This document shows, piece after piece, positions 30,893-39,271 of a stretch of DNA of 64,000 nt. The notes under the pieces are model-generated. The model worked only from the letters and a program-made list of their open reading frames with translations. It had not been told where the DNA came from and ran no database searches. A program made the translations under genes and the position numbers. The stretch covers positions 2,347,378 to 2,411,377 of the forward strand of contig NZ_JACHCZ010000001.1 of the NCBI RefSeq assembly GCF_014207255.1. Reading direction: 5' to 3'. Every line of letters starts with the position of its first letter. Position 1 is the stretch's first letter. The DNA is from Pseudomonas sp. JAI120 (GTDB lineage: Bacteria; Pseudomonadota; Gammaproteobacteria; Pseudomonadales; Pseudomonadaceae).

Positions 30893-32344
30893 ATGTCCGT
30901 CCGTCGTACCAAAATCGTCGCCACCCTTGGCCCGGCCAGCAACTCGCCGGAAGTCCTCGAACAGCTGATTCTGGCTGGTTTGGACGTTGCCCGTCTGAAC
31001 TTCTCCCACGGCACCCCGGACGAGCACAAGGCTCGCGCCAAGCTGGTGCGTGACCTGGCCGCCAAGCATGGCCGCTTCGTCGCACTGCTGGGTGACCTGC
31101 AAGGCCCGAAAATCCGTATCGCCAAATTCGCCAACAAGCGTATCGAGCTGAAGATCGGTGACAAGTTCACCTTCTCCACCAGCCACCCGCTGACCGAAGG
31201 CACCCAGGACGTCGTGGGTATCGACTACCCGGACCTGGTCAAGGATTGCGGCGTCGGTGACGAGCTGCTGCTGGACGACGGTCGCGTGGTGATGCGCGTC
31301 GACACCGCTACCCCCACTGAATTGAATTGCACGGTGATCATCGGCGGTCCGCTGTCCGACCACAAAGGCATCAACCGTCGCGGCGGTGGCTTGACCGCCC
31401 CAGCCCTGACTGAAAAAGACAAGGCCGACATCAAGCTCGCCGCTGAAATGGAAGTGGACTACCTCGCCGTGTCCTTCCCGCGCGACGCCGCCGATATGGA
31501 ATACGCCCGTAAACTGCGCGACGAAGCCGGCGGTACCGCCTGGCTGGTGGCGAAGATCGAACGCGCCGAAGCCGTGGCCGATGACGAAACCCTCGACGGC
31601 CTGATCAAGGCGTCCGACGCCGTGATGGTTGCCCGTGGCGACCTGGGTGTGGAAATCGGTGACGCCGAACTGATCGGTATCCAGAAGAAGATCATCCTGC
31701 ACGCACGCCGCCATAACAAAGCGGTGATCGTCGCGACCCAGATGATGGAGTCGATGATCCAGAACCCGATGCCGACCCGCGCCGAAGTGTCCGACGTGGC
31801 CAACGCCGTGCTCGACTACACCGACGCCGTGATGCTCTCGGCCGAAAGTGCCGCCGGCCCGTACCCACTGGAAGCCGTGCAGGCCATGGCGCGTATCTGC
31901 GTCGGTGCCGAAAAGCACCCGACCAGCAAGACCTCCAGCCACCGCATCGGCAAAGTGTTTGAAAGCTGCGACCAGAGCATCGCCCTGGCAGCCATGTACA
32001 CCGCCAACCACTTCCCGGGCGTGAAGGCGATCATCGCCTTGACCGAAAGTGGCTACACGCCGTTGATCATGTCGCGTATCCGTTCTTCGGTGCCGATCTA
32101 CGCGTTCTCCCCGCACCGCGAAACCCAGGCCCGTGCGGCCATGTTCCGTGGCGTGTACACCGTACCGTTCGACCCGGCGTCGTTGCCGCCCCATGAAGTC
32201 AGCCAGGCAGCCATCGACGAGCTGATCAAGCGCGGCGTGGTGGAGAAAGGCGACTGGGTTATCCTGACCAAGGGCGACAGCTACCACACCATCGGCGGCA
32301 CCAACGGCATGAAAATCCTGCACGTTGGCGACCCAATGGTCTGA
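30893..32344 (+). CDS. pyk: Pyruvate kinase
   Basis: The 483-residue enzyme starts RRTKIVATLGPASNSPEVL. It has LDVARLNFSHG, GDLQGPKIRI, the active-site block VMVARGDLGVEIG, and TDAVMLSAESAAGPYPLEAV. It converts PEP and ADP to pyruvate and ATP. CAGGAG is 8 bases before the ATG. It matches the PykA type, whose P. aeruginosa gene has the same downstream neighbours. A terminator follows. Confidence 0.97.
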   Translation: MSVRRTKIVATLGPASNSPEVLEQLILAGLDVARLNFSHGTPDEHKARAKLVRDLAAKHGRFVALLGDLQGPKIRIAKFANKRIELKIGDKFTFSTSHPLTEGTQDVVGIDYPDLVKDCGVGDELLLDDGRVVMRVDTATPTELNCTVIIGGPLSDHKGINRRGGGLTAPALTEKDKADIKLAAEMEVDYLAVSFPRDAADMEYARKLRDEAGGTAWLVAKIERAEAVADDETLDGLIKASDAVMVARGDLGVEIGDAELIGIQKKIILHARRHNKAVIVATQMMESMIQNPMPTRAEVSDVANAVLDYTDAVMLSAESAAGPYPLEAVQAMARICVGAEKHPTSKTSSHRIGKVFESCDQSIALAAMYTANHFPGVKAIIALTESGYTPLIMSRIRSSVPIYAFSPHRETQARAAMFRGVYTVPFDPASLPPHEVSQAAIDELIKRGVVEKGDWVILTKGDSYHTIGGTNGMKILHVGDPMV

Positions 32345-32361
32345 GTGACAGGCTGAGAAAC

Positions 32362-32395
32362 AAAAGCCCTGCCATGTGAATGGCGGGGCTTTTTG
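32362..32395 (+). terminator. Terminator of pyk
   Basis: AAAGCCCTGCCAT pairs with ATGGCGGGGCTTT around GTGA and ends in a T run, 18 bases past the stop codon. Confidence 0.9.
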
Positions 32396-32402
32396 CTTTC
32401 CG

Positions 32403-32445
32403 TGTGGCAGGGAGCAAGTCGAATCGTCGCACCGCCCCTCCCACA
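32403..32445. repeat. Second-class REP hairpin, copy 1 (GTCGAATCGTCGCAC core)
   Basis: TGTGGCAGGGAG and CCCCTCCCACA flank the core AAGTCGAATCGTCGCACCG. The same core with the same flanking arms recurs at 49862-49905, so this is a dispersed element distinct from the GGGGGCTTGCCCCC REP. Confidence 0.82.
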
Positions 32446-32450
32446 TCTGG

Positions 32451-33200
32451 TTAACGCCTATCCATAAACCCCGACAGTGCCGCAATCGCTTCCGGTGACT
32501 TCAAGCGCTGCACAAACAGCGCCCCCTCCTCCTCGATCACTTGCCGTAACTGCTCACGGTCCACGCTCTTCATCAACTGCTTGCTCACCTGTACCGCCCC
32601 CGGCGCCAGGGCTTCAAAGCGCTCGGCCATCTCCCGTGCCTTGGCCAACGCTGCCTCGCCACTGCCCAACGCTTCGGTAGCAATCCCCCACGCTGCCGCT
32701 TGTTCGCCAGTAAAACCCTCGCCCAACAACAGCAGTTCAGCCGCCTTCGCGTGCCCCAGCAAACGCGGCAGGATCAGGCTCGACCCAAACTCCGGACACA
32801 GCCCCAAATTGACGAACGGCATGCGCAACCGTGCATCGCGGCTGATGTACACCAGGTCGCAATGCAGCAACAGGGTCGTGCCGATACCCACCGCCGCACC
32901 CGCTACGGCTGCGATCACCGGCTTGCGGCAGTTGAGCAGGCTTTTCATGAAGTGAAACGCCGGGCTGTCGAGGTCGCTGGGCGGTTGTTCGAGAAAATCG
33001 CCGACGTCGTTGCCGGCGGTAAAACACCCGCTGCTGCCCTGGATCAGCACGGCGTTGATGTCCGGGTCCGCGTCGGCCTGCTCCAACGCCTGGGCCAATT
33101 GGCTGTACATGGCTCGGGTCAGGGCGTTTTTCTTGTCCGGGCGATTGAGCTGCAGGGTCAGCAGTCCGCGCTCGCGTTGCAGCAGGATGGCATCGGTCAT
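32451..33200 (-). CDS. Enoyl-CoA hydratase/isomerase (crotonase) family protein
   Basis: The 249-residue protein starts MTDAILLQRERGLLTLQLNRPDKKNAL. The oxyanion-hole segments are SSGCFTAGNDVGDF and AAVAGAAVGIGTTLLLHCDL, and a Glu in LGLCPEFGSS lies at the catalytic position. It probably acts on an acyl-CoA in beta-oxidation or side-chain metabolism; substrate unknown. The ATG at 33200 is preferred to the upstream in-frame start on family length. It is likely co-transcribed with the ferredoxin reductase. Confidence 0.9.
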   Translation of the reverse strand: MTDAILLQRERGLLTLQLNRPDKKNALTRAMYSQLAQALEQADADPDINAVLIQGSSGCFTAGNDVGDFLEQPPSDLDSPAFHFMKSLLNCRKPVIAAVAGAAVGIGTTLLLHCDLVYISRDARLRMPFVNLGLCPEFGSSLILPRLLGHAKAAELLLLGEGFTGEQAAAWGIATEALGSGEAALAKAREMAERFEALAPGAVQVSKQLMKSVDREQLRQVIEEEGALFVQRLKSPEAIAALSGFMDRR

Positions 33201-33230
33201 GGCGAATCTCACGGCAGTGGAATTCAGCAC

Positions 33231-34163
33231 TCAACCACGGGACAGGAACACATCGGCCAGCAGTTGATTGCGCGGCAGTCCCGCCAGGAACAGGCGCTTG
33301 GAGAAGGCCTCGACGCTGACAGGATGCCCGCAGAGTAAGGCCAGCGTTTGCCGGGAAACAAGCCGCAGTTGCGCCAATGCCTGGGCCGACTCGGCCGCAG
33401 TCCACAGCTCCACCGTCAGGTTCGGATGACGCGCAGCCAGCTCGGCCAGGGGCCCGGCCAGGTAATGACCGTCGGCATCATGGGCCAGGTGAATCAGGCG
33501 GATGGCGCCCTGGTGATCCTGGCGCAACGCCTCGCGCAGCACACCCCACAAAGGGCCCAGGCCGGTACCGGAAGCCAGCAGCCACAGCGGCCGGGATTGC
33601 CAGTCGGGATCGTATTGCAGTGCGCCGCCACGCAATTCTCCCAGGCGCAGGCGATCACCCGCCGACAATGCTCGCGCGGCATCGCTGAATGCGCCGGGCT
33701 GCCGGCAATCGATATGAAACTCCAGGAAAGCATCCTCCTGAGGCAGGCTGGCCAGGGAGTAAGGCCGTGCCACCTGCCCGGCCCACACCACCAGGTGCTG
33801 CCCGGCGCGATACCGCAACCCGCGCTCCGGTTGCAGCCGCAAGCGCAGCACCGAGGCACTCAACCAATCGGCACCCACCACCTGGGCCGGCAAACCGTCA
33901 CGCAGCGGGTCGAACGCTTCGACCTGCAGATCGCCGATCACCTGGCACTGGCACGCCAGGCGCCAGCCCTCCTGGCGTTGTGCCGGGCTCAGGGCATCGG
34001 GCTGCTGGTCCTCGACCTCACCCTGGCACCGCACCAGGCACGCATGACAACTGCCGGCTCGGCAGCTGTAAGGCACGGCCACACCCGCCTGGTTCAAGGC
34101 ATCCAGCAGGTTGCTGCCGGTGGCTACCGACCAATGGCGTTCGCCGACGTACAGTTCAGGCAT
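33231..34163 (-). CDS. 2Fe-2S ferredoxin / FAD-NAD(P)H reductase fusion
   Basis: The 310-residue electron-transfer protein has an N-terminal plant-type ferredoxin domain with ligands in CRAGSCHAC and a later Cys in LACQCQV. An FAD-binding barrel (ARPYSLASLP, RxYS-type) and NAD-binding domain (LLASGTGLGPLWGVL) follow. It resembles CDP-6-deoxy-glucoseen reductase and oxygenase reductases; no partner oxygenase is in the window. ATG 34163 is preferred to the TTG four codons upstream. It lies 30 bases before the crotonase. Confidence 0.88.
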   Translation of the reverse strand: MPELYVGERHWSVATGSNLLDALNQAGVAVPYSCRAGSCHACLVRCQGEVEDQQPDALSPAQRQEGWRLACQCQVIGDLQVEAFDPLRDGLPAQVVGADWLSASVLRLRLQPERGLRYRAGQHLVVWAGQVARPYSLASLPQEDAFLEFHIDCRQPGAFSDAARALSAGDRLRLGELRGGALQYDPDWQSRPLWLLASGTGLGPLWGVLREALRQDHQGAIRLIHLAHDADGHYLAGPLAELAARHPNLTVELWTAAESAQALAQLRLVSRQTLALLCGHPVSVEAFSKRLFLAGLPRNQLLADVFLSRG

Positions 34164-34380
34164 GGAAGGACTCAATCACAAGGGGGTGGCACAGGGAATC
34201 ATGCCTGCGACAGTTTGACCATAGTCGGGTGTATCGGCCACCGGGCCGGGTTATACTGCCGCGCCTTTTTAGCGTCGCGCCTGCACCACTTGGCGTGCCT
34301 TGGAAAGGTGGACTCAGCCGACCGATGCACCCCACTGAGCCCACCTTTATTGAATGTTCCCTTATAGAGGAGCGCGACTC

Positions 34381-35904
34381 ATGACCGTGATCAAGCAAGA
34401 CGACCTGATTCAGAGCGTTGCCGACGCCCTGCAATTCATTTCCTACTACCACCCCGTTGACTTCATCCAGGCGATGCACGAGGCCTACCTGCGCGAAGAA
34501 TCGCCGGCAGCCCGTGACTCCATCGCGCAGATCCTGATCAACTCGCGCATGTGCGCCACCGGCCATCGCCCGATCTGCCAGGACACCGGTATCGTCACCG
34601 TGTTCGTGCGCGTGGGCATGGACGTACGTTGGGATGGCGCCACCATGGGCCTGGACGACATGATCAACGAAGGCGTGCGTCGCGCCTACAACCTGCCGGA
34701 AAACGTCCTGCGTGCATCGATCCTGGCCGACCCGGCCGGCGCACGCAAGAACACCAAGGACAACACCCCGGCCGTGATCCACTACTCCATCGTCCCGGGT
34801 AACACCGTGGAAGTGGACGTGGCGGCCAAGGGCGGCGGTTCCGAGAACAAGTCGAAAATGGCCATGCTCAACCCGTCCGACTCCATTGTCGACTGGGTGC
34901 TCAAGACCGTTCCGACCATGGGCGCCGGCTGGTGCCCACCGGGCATGCTCGGCATCGGCATCGGCGGCACCGCCGAGAAAGCCGCGGTGATGGCCAAGGA
35001 AGTGTTGATGGAATCCATCGACATCCACGAGCTGAAAAAGCGCGGCCCGCAGAACCGTATCGAAGAGATGCGCCTGGAGCTGTTCGAGAAGGTCAACCAA
35101 CTGGGCATCGGCGCCCAGGGCCTGGGTGGCCTGACCACCGTGCTCGACGTGAAGATCATGGACTACCCGACCCACGCCGCTTCGCTGCCGGTGTGCATGA
35201 TCCCCAACTGCGCCGCCACCCGTCACGCGCACTTCGTGCTCGACGGTTCGGGCCCGGCGTCGCTGGAAGCGCCTCCGCTGGACGCCTACCCGGAAATCGT
35301 CTGGGAAGCCGGCCCATCGGCCCGTCGCGTCAACCTCGACACCCTGACCCCGGAAGAAGTACAGAGCTGGAAGCCGGGCGAAACCGTGCTGCTCAACGGC
35401 AAGATGCTCACCGGTCGCGACGCGGCGCACAAACGCATGGTCGAGATGCTGAACAAGGGCGAAAGCCTGCCGGTGGACCTCAAGGGTCGCTTTATCTACT
35501 ACGTCGGCCCGGTTGATCCGGTGCGCGAAGAAGTGGTTGGCCCGGCTGGCCCGACCACCGCGACGCGGATGGACAAGTTCACCCGTCAGATCCTCGAGCA
35601 AACCGGCCTGCTGGGCATGATCGGTAAATCCGAGCGCGGCCCTACCGCGATCGAAGCGATCAAGGACCACAAGGCCGTGTACCTGATGGCCGTGGGCGGC
35701 GCCGCTTACCTGGTGGCGCAAGCCATCAAGAAGTCGCGCGTGGTTGCCTTCGCCGAATTGGGCATGGAAGCGATCTACGAGTTCGACGTAAAAGACATGC
35801 CGGTCACCGTTGCGGTGGACAGCAAGGGCGAATCCGTCCACATCACCGGTCCTGCCATCTGGCAGAAAAAGATCAGTGAAAGCCTGGCGGTAGAAGTGCA
35901 GTAA
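34381..35904 (+). CDS. fumA: Class I (iron-sulfur) fumarate hydratase
   Basis: The 507-residue protein belongs to the oxygen-sensitive [4Fe-4S] class: CQDTGIVTVF, GWCPPGMLGIGIGGTAEKAAVMAK and MIPNCAATRHAHFVL supply conserved cysteines and substrate residues. The C-terminal TTP domain has GPAGPTTATRMDKFT. It interconverts fumarate and malate in the TCA cycle. AGGAG is 9 bases before the ATG at 34381. A terminator follows. P. aeruginosa has sadC between this gene and the reductase; it is absent here. Confidence 0.94.
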   Translation: MTVIKQDDLIQSVADALQFISYYHPVDFIQAMHEAYLREESPAARDSIAQILINSRMCATGHRPICQDTGIVTVFVRVGMDVRWDGATMGLDDMINEGVRRAYNLPENVLRASILADPAGARKNTKDNTPAVIHYSIVPGNTVEVDVAAKGGGSENKSKMAMLNPSDSIVDWVLKTVPTMGAGWCPPGMLGIGIGGTAEKAAVMAKEVLMESIDIHELKKRGPQNRIEEMRLELFEKVNQLGIGAQGLGGLTTVLDVKIMDYPTHAASLPVCMIPNCAATRHAHFVLDGSGPASLEAPPLDAYPEIVWEAGPSARRVNLDTLTPEEVQSWKPGETVLLNGKMLTGRDAAHKRMVEMLNKGESLPVDLKGRFIYYVGPVDPVREEVVGPAGPTTATRMDKFTRQILEQTGLLGMIGKSERGPTAIEAIKDHKAVYLMAVGGAAYLVAQAIKKSRVVAFAELGMEAIYEFDVKDMPVTVAVDSKGESVHITGPAIWQKKISESLAVEVQ

Positions 35905-35922
35905 GCACTTTCCCGCAAGGAT

Positions 35923-35960
35923 AAAGGCGACTGCGGCCCCATGGCCCAGTCGCCTTTTTT
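35923..35960 (+). terminator. Terminator of the fumarase gene
   Basis: AAAGGCGACTG pairs with CAGTCGCCTTT around a 13-base loop, followed by six T residues. Confidence 0.9.
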
Positions 35961-36009
35961 ATGGCTCATGCTATGGTGCACTCCCCTTACCGTGCCTGCC
36001 TATCACCGT

Positions 36010-37776
36010 ATGATCGTGATCCCTCGTCCCCTGCGCCTGACCTTCTATTCCCTGCTGATCATCGCCGGTGCGTTGCTGGCCGCTGCCTTGGCCACGCGCC
36101 ATGCCGAACGCCAGGCATTGGTGGACGATGCGGCACGCGCCAATCAGCAACTGGCGCTGTACGCCAATTCCCTGCACACCCTGATCGAACGCTACCGCGC
36201 CCTGCCCGCCGTGCTGGCGCTGGACTCGGAGATGATCAACGCGCTCAAAGGCCCGTTGGACGCCAGCACCCAGGACCTGCTCAACCGCAAGCTCGAACGC
36301 ATCAACGGTGCAGCCCAGTCCTCCACCCTGGAACTGATGGACCGTACAGGCCTGGCCGTGGCCGCCAGTAACTGGAACTTGCCGAGCAGTTACGTCGGGC
36401 ATAACTACGGGTTTCGGCCGTATTTCAGCCAGACCAAGAGCCAAGGCACCGGTCGCTTTTACGCGGTAGGCGTGACCACAGGGATTCCGGGCTATTTCCT
36501 CTCCAGCGCGGTGCTCGATGAACACGAGCAGTTCCTTGGTGCCATGGTGGTGAAGCTGGAGTTCCCTGAGCTGGAGCGCGAATGGGCCCAGGGCAATGAC
36601 CTGTTGCTGGTCAGCGATGCACGCGGCATCGTGTTTATCGCCAACCAACCGGGCTGGCGTTATCGCAACCTGCACCCGTTGTCGGCCAGCGACCTCGCCG
36701 AACTCAAGGCCACCCGCCAATACGACAAGAAACAACTGCAGCCGCTGGACACCCAAACGTTGCAACGTTTCGACGAAAACAGCCACCTGATGCGCGTCAA
36801 CGGCCCGGATGGCAACGCCAATTACATCTGGGAGTCCCTGCCGCTGAAGGCCGAGGGCTGGACCCTGCACCTGTTGCGCAAACCCCAGTTCGCCTTTGAA
36901 GACCAACGCAACGCCGGCCTCGCCGCCGCCGGTTCCTGGCTGGCACTGGTGTTCCTGGCGCTGTTCCTCAGCCAACGCTGGCGCCTGGCCCGTTTACGCC
37001 AGCGCAGCCGCGAAGAACTCGAACAGCTTGTGGAGGAGCGCACCCAGGCACTGCGCACCGCCCAGGATGGCTTGGTGCAATCGGCCAAGCTGGCGGCGCT
37101 GGGGCAGATGTCCGCCGCCCTCGCCCATGAGATCAACCAGCCACTGACCGCCCAGCGCATGCAGTTGGCGACCCTGCGGTTACTGCTGGACCACGGTCGG
37201 GTGGACGACGCCTACAAGGCCCTGACCCCGCTGGACGATATGCTCACACGCATGGCTGCGCTGACCGGCCACCTCAAGACCTTTGCGCGCAAAAGCCCCA
37301 GCGGCCTGCGCGAACGCCTGGACCTGGCCACCGTGGTCGACCAGTCCCTGCACCTGCTCGATGCACGCTTGCGTGATGAAGCCATCGGCACCGTGCTGGA
37401 CCTGGCCCGCCCCGCCTGGGTACGTGGCGATGCGATCCGCCTCGAACAGGTGCTGATCAACCTGCTGCGCAACGCCCTCGACGCCATGGCCGACAAACCA
37501 CGCAAGCGCCTGGAAATCCGCCTGCACGCCGATCAGCAACTGTGGCAACTCACGGTCAGCGACAGCGGCGGCGGGATTGCCGAAGAGCACCTCAACAGCG
37601 TGTTCGACCCGTTCTTCACCACCAAGCCGGTGGGCGACGGGCTCGGCTTGGGTCTGGCAGTTTCCTACGCTATCGTGCACGAATTGGGCGGTCGCCTGGT
37701 CGCCAGTAACCGTGGCGACGGCGCGGTATTTACCCTGACCTTGCCTATCGCGCTGGAGACACCCGACTTATGTTGA
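36010..37776 (+). CDS. DctB-like C4-dicarboxylate/2-oxoglutarate sensor histidine kinase
   Basis: The 588-residue kinase has membrane helices at about 12-30 and 300-320 around a periplasmic dCache-like sensor, with [14 protein letters not shown] and [18 protein letters not shown] typical of DctB. A coiled coil follows, then HisKA with [19 protein letters not shown] (phospho-His) and HATPase with [21 protein letters not shown]. It overlaps the regulator gene by 7 bases. The downstream gene is a 2-oxoglutarate-type permease, so it could be the MifS orthologue rather than DctB; sequence alone does not decide. The start lacks a clear ribosome site. Confidence 0.88.
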   Translation: MIVIPRPLRLTFYSLLIIAGALLAAALATRHAERQALVDDAARANQQLALYANSLHTLIERYRALPAVLALDSEMINALKGPLDASTQDLLNRKLERINGAAQSSTLELMDRTGLAVAASNWNLPSSYVGHNYGFRPYFSQTKSQGTGRFYAVGVTTGIPGYFLSSAVLDEHEQFLGAMVVKLEFPELEREWAQGNDLLLVSDARGIVFIANQPGWRYRNLHPLSASDLAELKATRQYDKKQLQPLDTQTLQRFDENSHLMRVNGPDGNANYIWESLPLKAEGWTLHLLRKPQFAFEDQRNAGLAAAGSWLALVFLALFLSQRWRLARLRQRSREELEQLVEERTQALRTAQDGLVQSAKLAALGQMSAALAHEINQPLTAQRMQLATLRLLLDHGRVDDAYKALTPLDDMLTRMAALTGHLKTFARKSPSGLRERLDLATVVDQSLHLLDARLRDEAIGTVLDLARPAWVRGDAIRLEQVLINLLRNALDAMADKPRKRLEIRLHADQQLWQLTVSDSGGGIAEEHLNSVFDPFFTTKPVGDGLGLGLAVSYAIVHELGGRLVASNRGDGAVFTLTLPIALETPDLC

Positions 37777-39104
37777 ACGCGGTGATTGTGGTCGATGACG
37801 AAGCCAGCATTCGTACGGCCGTCGAGCAATGGCTGAGCTTGTCGGGGTTCGAGGTGCAGTTGTTCAGCCGCGCCGAGGCCTGCCTGGCGCAACTGCCCAG
37901 GGACTTTCCCGGGGTCATCCTGAGCGACGTGCGCATGCCCGGACTCAGCGGCCTGGAGCTGCTGGCCGAAGTGCAACGCCGTGACGCCGACCTGCCGGTC
38001 ATCCTGCTGACCGGGCATGGCGATGTACCGATGGCCGTCGAAGCCATGCGCGACGGCGCCTACGATTTCCTGGAAAAACCCTTCAGCCCCGATGCCTTGC
38101 TCAACAGCCTGCGCCGCGCGCTGGACAAGCGCAGGCTGATCCTCGAAAACCGCCGCCTGCACCAACAAGCTGATCATCGGGCGCAGCTGGAATCGAGCCT
38201 GCTCGGTGTGTCCCGTGGCTTGCAGAACCTGCGCCGGCAGGTGCTCGACCTGGCGAGCTTGCCGGTCAACGTCCTGATCCGTGGCGAGACCGGCAGCGGC
38301 AAGGAGTTGGTCGCCCGCTGCCTGCATGACTTCGGCCCACGCGCGAAAAAACCGTTCGTGGCGCTCAATTGCGCGGCGATCCCCGAGCAGTTGTTCGAGG
38401 CCGAACTGTTCGGTCACGAAAGCGGCGCTTTTACCGGCGCCCAGGGCAAGCGCATCGGCAAACTGGAGTACGCCCATGGCGGCACGCTGTTCCTCGATGA
38501 AATCGAAAGCATGCCCCTCGCCCAGCAAGTGAAGCTGTTGCGCGTACTGCAGGAGCAAAAGTTAGAGCGGTTAGGCTCCAACCAGAGCATCCACGTGGAC
38601 TTGCGCATTATCGCCGCCACCAAGCCGGACCTGCTGGAAGAAGCCCGCGCCGGGCGCTTTCGCGAAGACCTGGCCTATCGGCTCAACGTTGCACAACTGC
38701 GCCTGCCGCCTCTGCGCGAGCGCCGCGAAGACATTCCGCTGCTGTTCGACCACTTTGCCCAAAGCGCCGCCGAGCGCCTGGGCCGCAGCGTCGAACCGCT
38801 GAGCGGCGTGCAACTGGGGCGCCTGCTCAGCCATGACTGGCCGGGCAATGTGCGCGAGTTGGCCAACGTCGCCGAACGTCAGGTGTTGGGCCTTGGCGAG
38901 CCGGAGCCAGAAGGGATCGAAGCCGGGCAATCGTTGGCCGCGCAGCAGGAGGCGTTCGAGGCCCATTGCCTGAAGGCTGCATTGACCCGGCATAAAGGCG
39001 ACATCAAGGCGGTGCTGGCGGAGTTGCAACTGCCACGGCGCACCTTCAACGAAAAGATGCAGCGCCATGGGTTGGCCAGGGACATGTTCCTGAAAGATGA
39101 ATGA
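37770..39104 (+). CDS. DctD/MifR-like sigma-54-dependent response regulator
   Basis: The 444 residues comprise three domains. The receiver domain (VVDDEASIRTAVEQWLSLSG; phospho-Asp in ILSDVRMPG) comes first. The sigma-54 activator AAA+ domain has Walker A GETGSGKE, the GAFTGA sigma-54 contact loop, and GGTLFLDEIESMPL. A Fis-type C-terminal helix-turn-helix follows (LTRHKGDIKAVLAELQLPRRTFNEKMQRHG). It should activate the downstream permease gene from the sigma-54 promoter. Its stop codon lies within the first predicted binding palindrome. Confidence 0.93.
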   Translation: MLNAVIVVDDEASIRTAVEQWLSLSGFEVQLFSRAEACLAQLPRDFPGVILSDVRMPGLSGLELLAEVQRRDADLPVILLTGHGDVPMAVEAMRDGAYDFLEKPFSPDALLNSLRRALDKRRLILENRRLHQQADHRAQLESSLLGVSRGLQNLRRQVLDLASLPVNVLIRGETGSGKELVARCLHDFGPRAKKPFVALNCAAIPEQLFEAELFGHESGAFTGAQGKRIGKLEYAHGGTLFLDEIESMPLAQQVKLLRVLQEQKLERLGSNQSIHVDLRIIAATKPDLLEEARAGRFREDLAYRLNVAQLRLPPLRERREDIPLLFDHFAQSAAERLGRSVEPLSGVQLGRLLSHDWPGNVRELANVAERQVLGLGEPEPEGIEAGQSLAAQQEAFEAHCLKAALTRHKGDIKAVLAELQLPRRTFNEKMQRHGLARDMFLKDE

Positions 39105-39119
39105 GCGGATTTCCGCTCA
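39102..39119. promoter_or_regulatory. Predicted activator site UAS1 for the DctD/MifR-like regulator
   Basis: TGAGCGGATTTCCGCTCA is a near-perfect palindrome (extended on both sides to a 9+2+9 repeat). It overlaps the stop codon of the regulator gene and lies about 92 bases upstream of the sigma-54 element. Confidence 0.7.
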
Positions 39120-39134
39120 TCCCCCTAAAAAACA

Positions 39135-39152
39135 TCAGCGACTTTCCGCTCA
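39135..39152. promoter_or_regulatory. Predicted activator site UAS2
   Basis: TCAGCGACTTTCCGCTCA matches UAS1 at 15 of 18 positions and is offset by exactly 33 bases, about three helical turns. The two sites therefore face the same side of the DNA, as for NtrC-family enhancers. Confidence 0.7.
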
Positions 39153-39193
39153 AAATAAACCCCAGACCCTTCTAGACCGGACCTTCATCTATC

Positions 39194-39209
39194 TGGCACA
39201 GCTCCTGCT
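39194..39209 (+). promoter_or_regulatory. Sigma-54 promoter of the permease gene
   Basis: TGGCACAGCTCCTGCT matches the TGGCAC-N5-TTGCW consensus with one mismatch and the correct GG-to-GC spacing. It lies 62 bases before the permease ATG and downstream of the two activator palindromes. Confidence 0.88.
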
Positions 39210-39244
39210 ATAGCCCCAGCCAGGCTGCGCTCGCGCCGCTCCAT

Positions 39245-39252
39245 AAAAACAA
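39245..39252 (+). promoter_or_regulatory. Candidate Hfq/Crc catabolite-repression motif in the permease leader
   Basis: AAAAACAA fits the AANAANAA pattern bound by Hfq with Crc in Pseudomonas. It lies 19 bases before the ATG, close to the ribosome site. Short motif; moderate support. Confidence 0.45.
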
Positions 39253-39271
39253 CTAGATGAAGGATCCTTCA

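Noticed and set aside
34156-35841. 561-codon minus-strand open frame opposite fumarase
   Set aside because: His- and Gly-rich shadow translation, with clear fumarase motifs on the plus strand.
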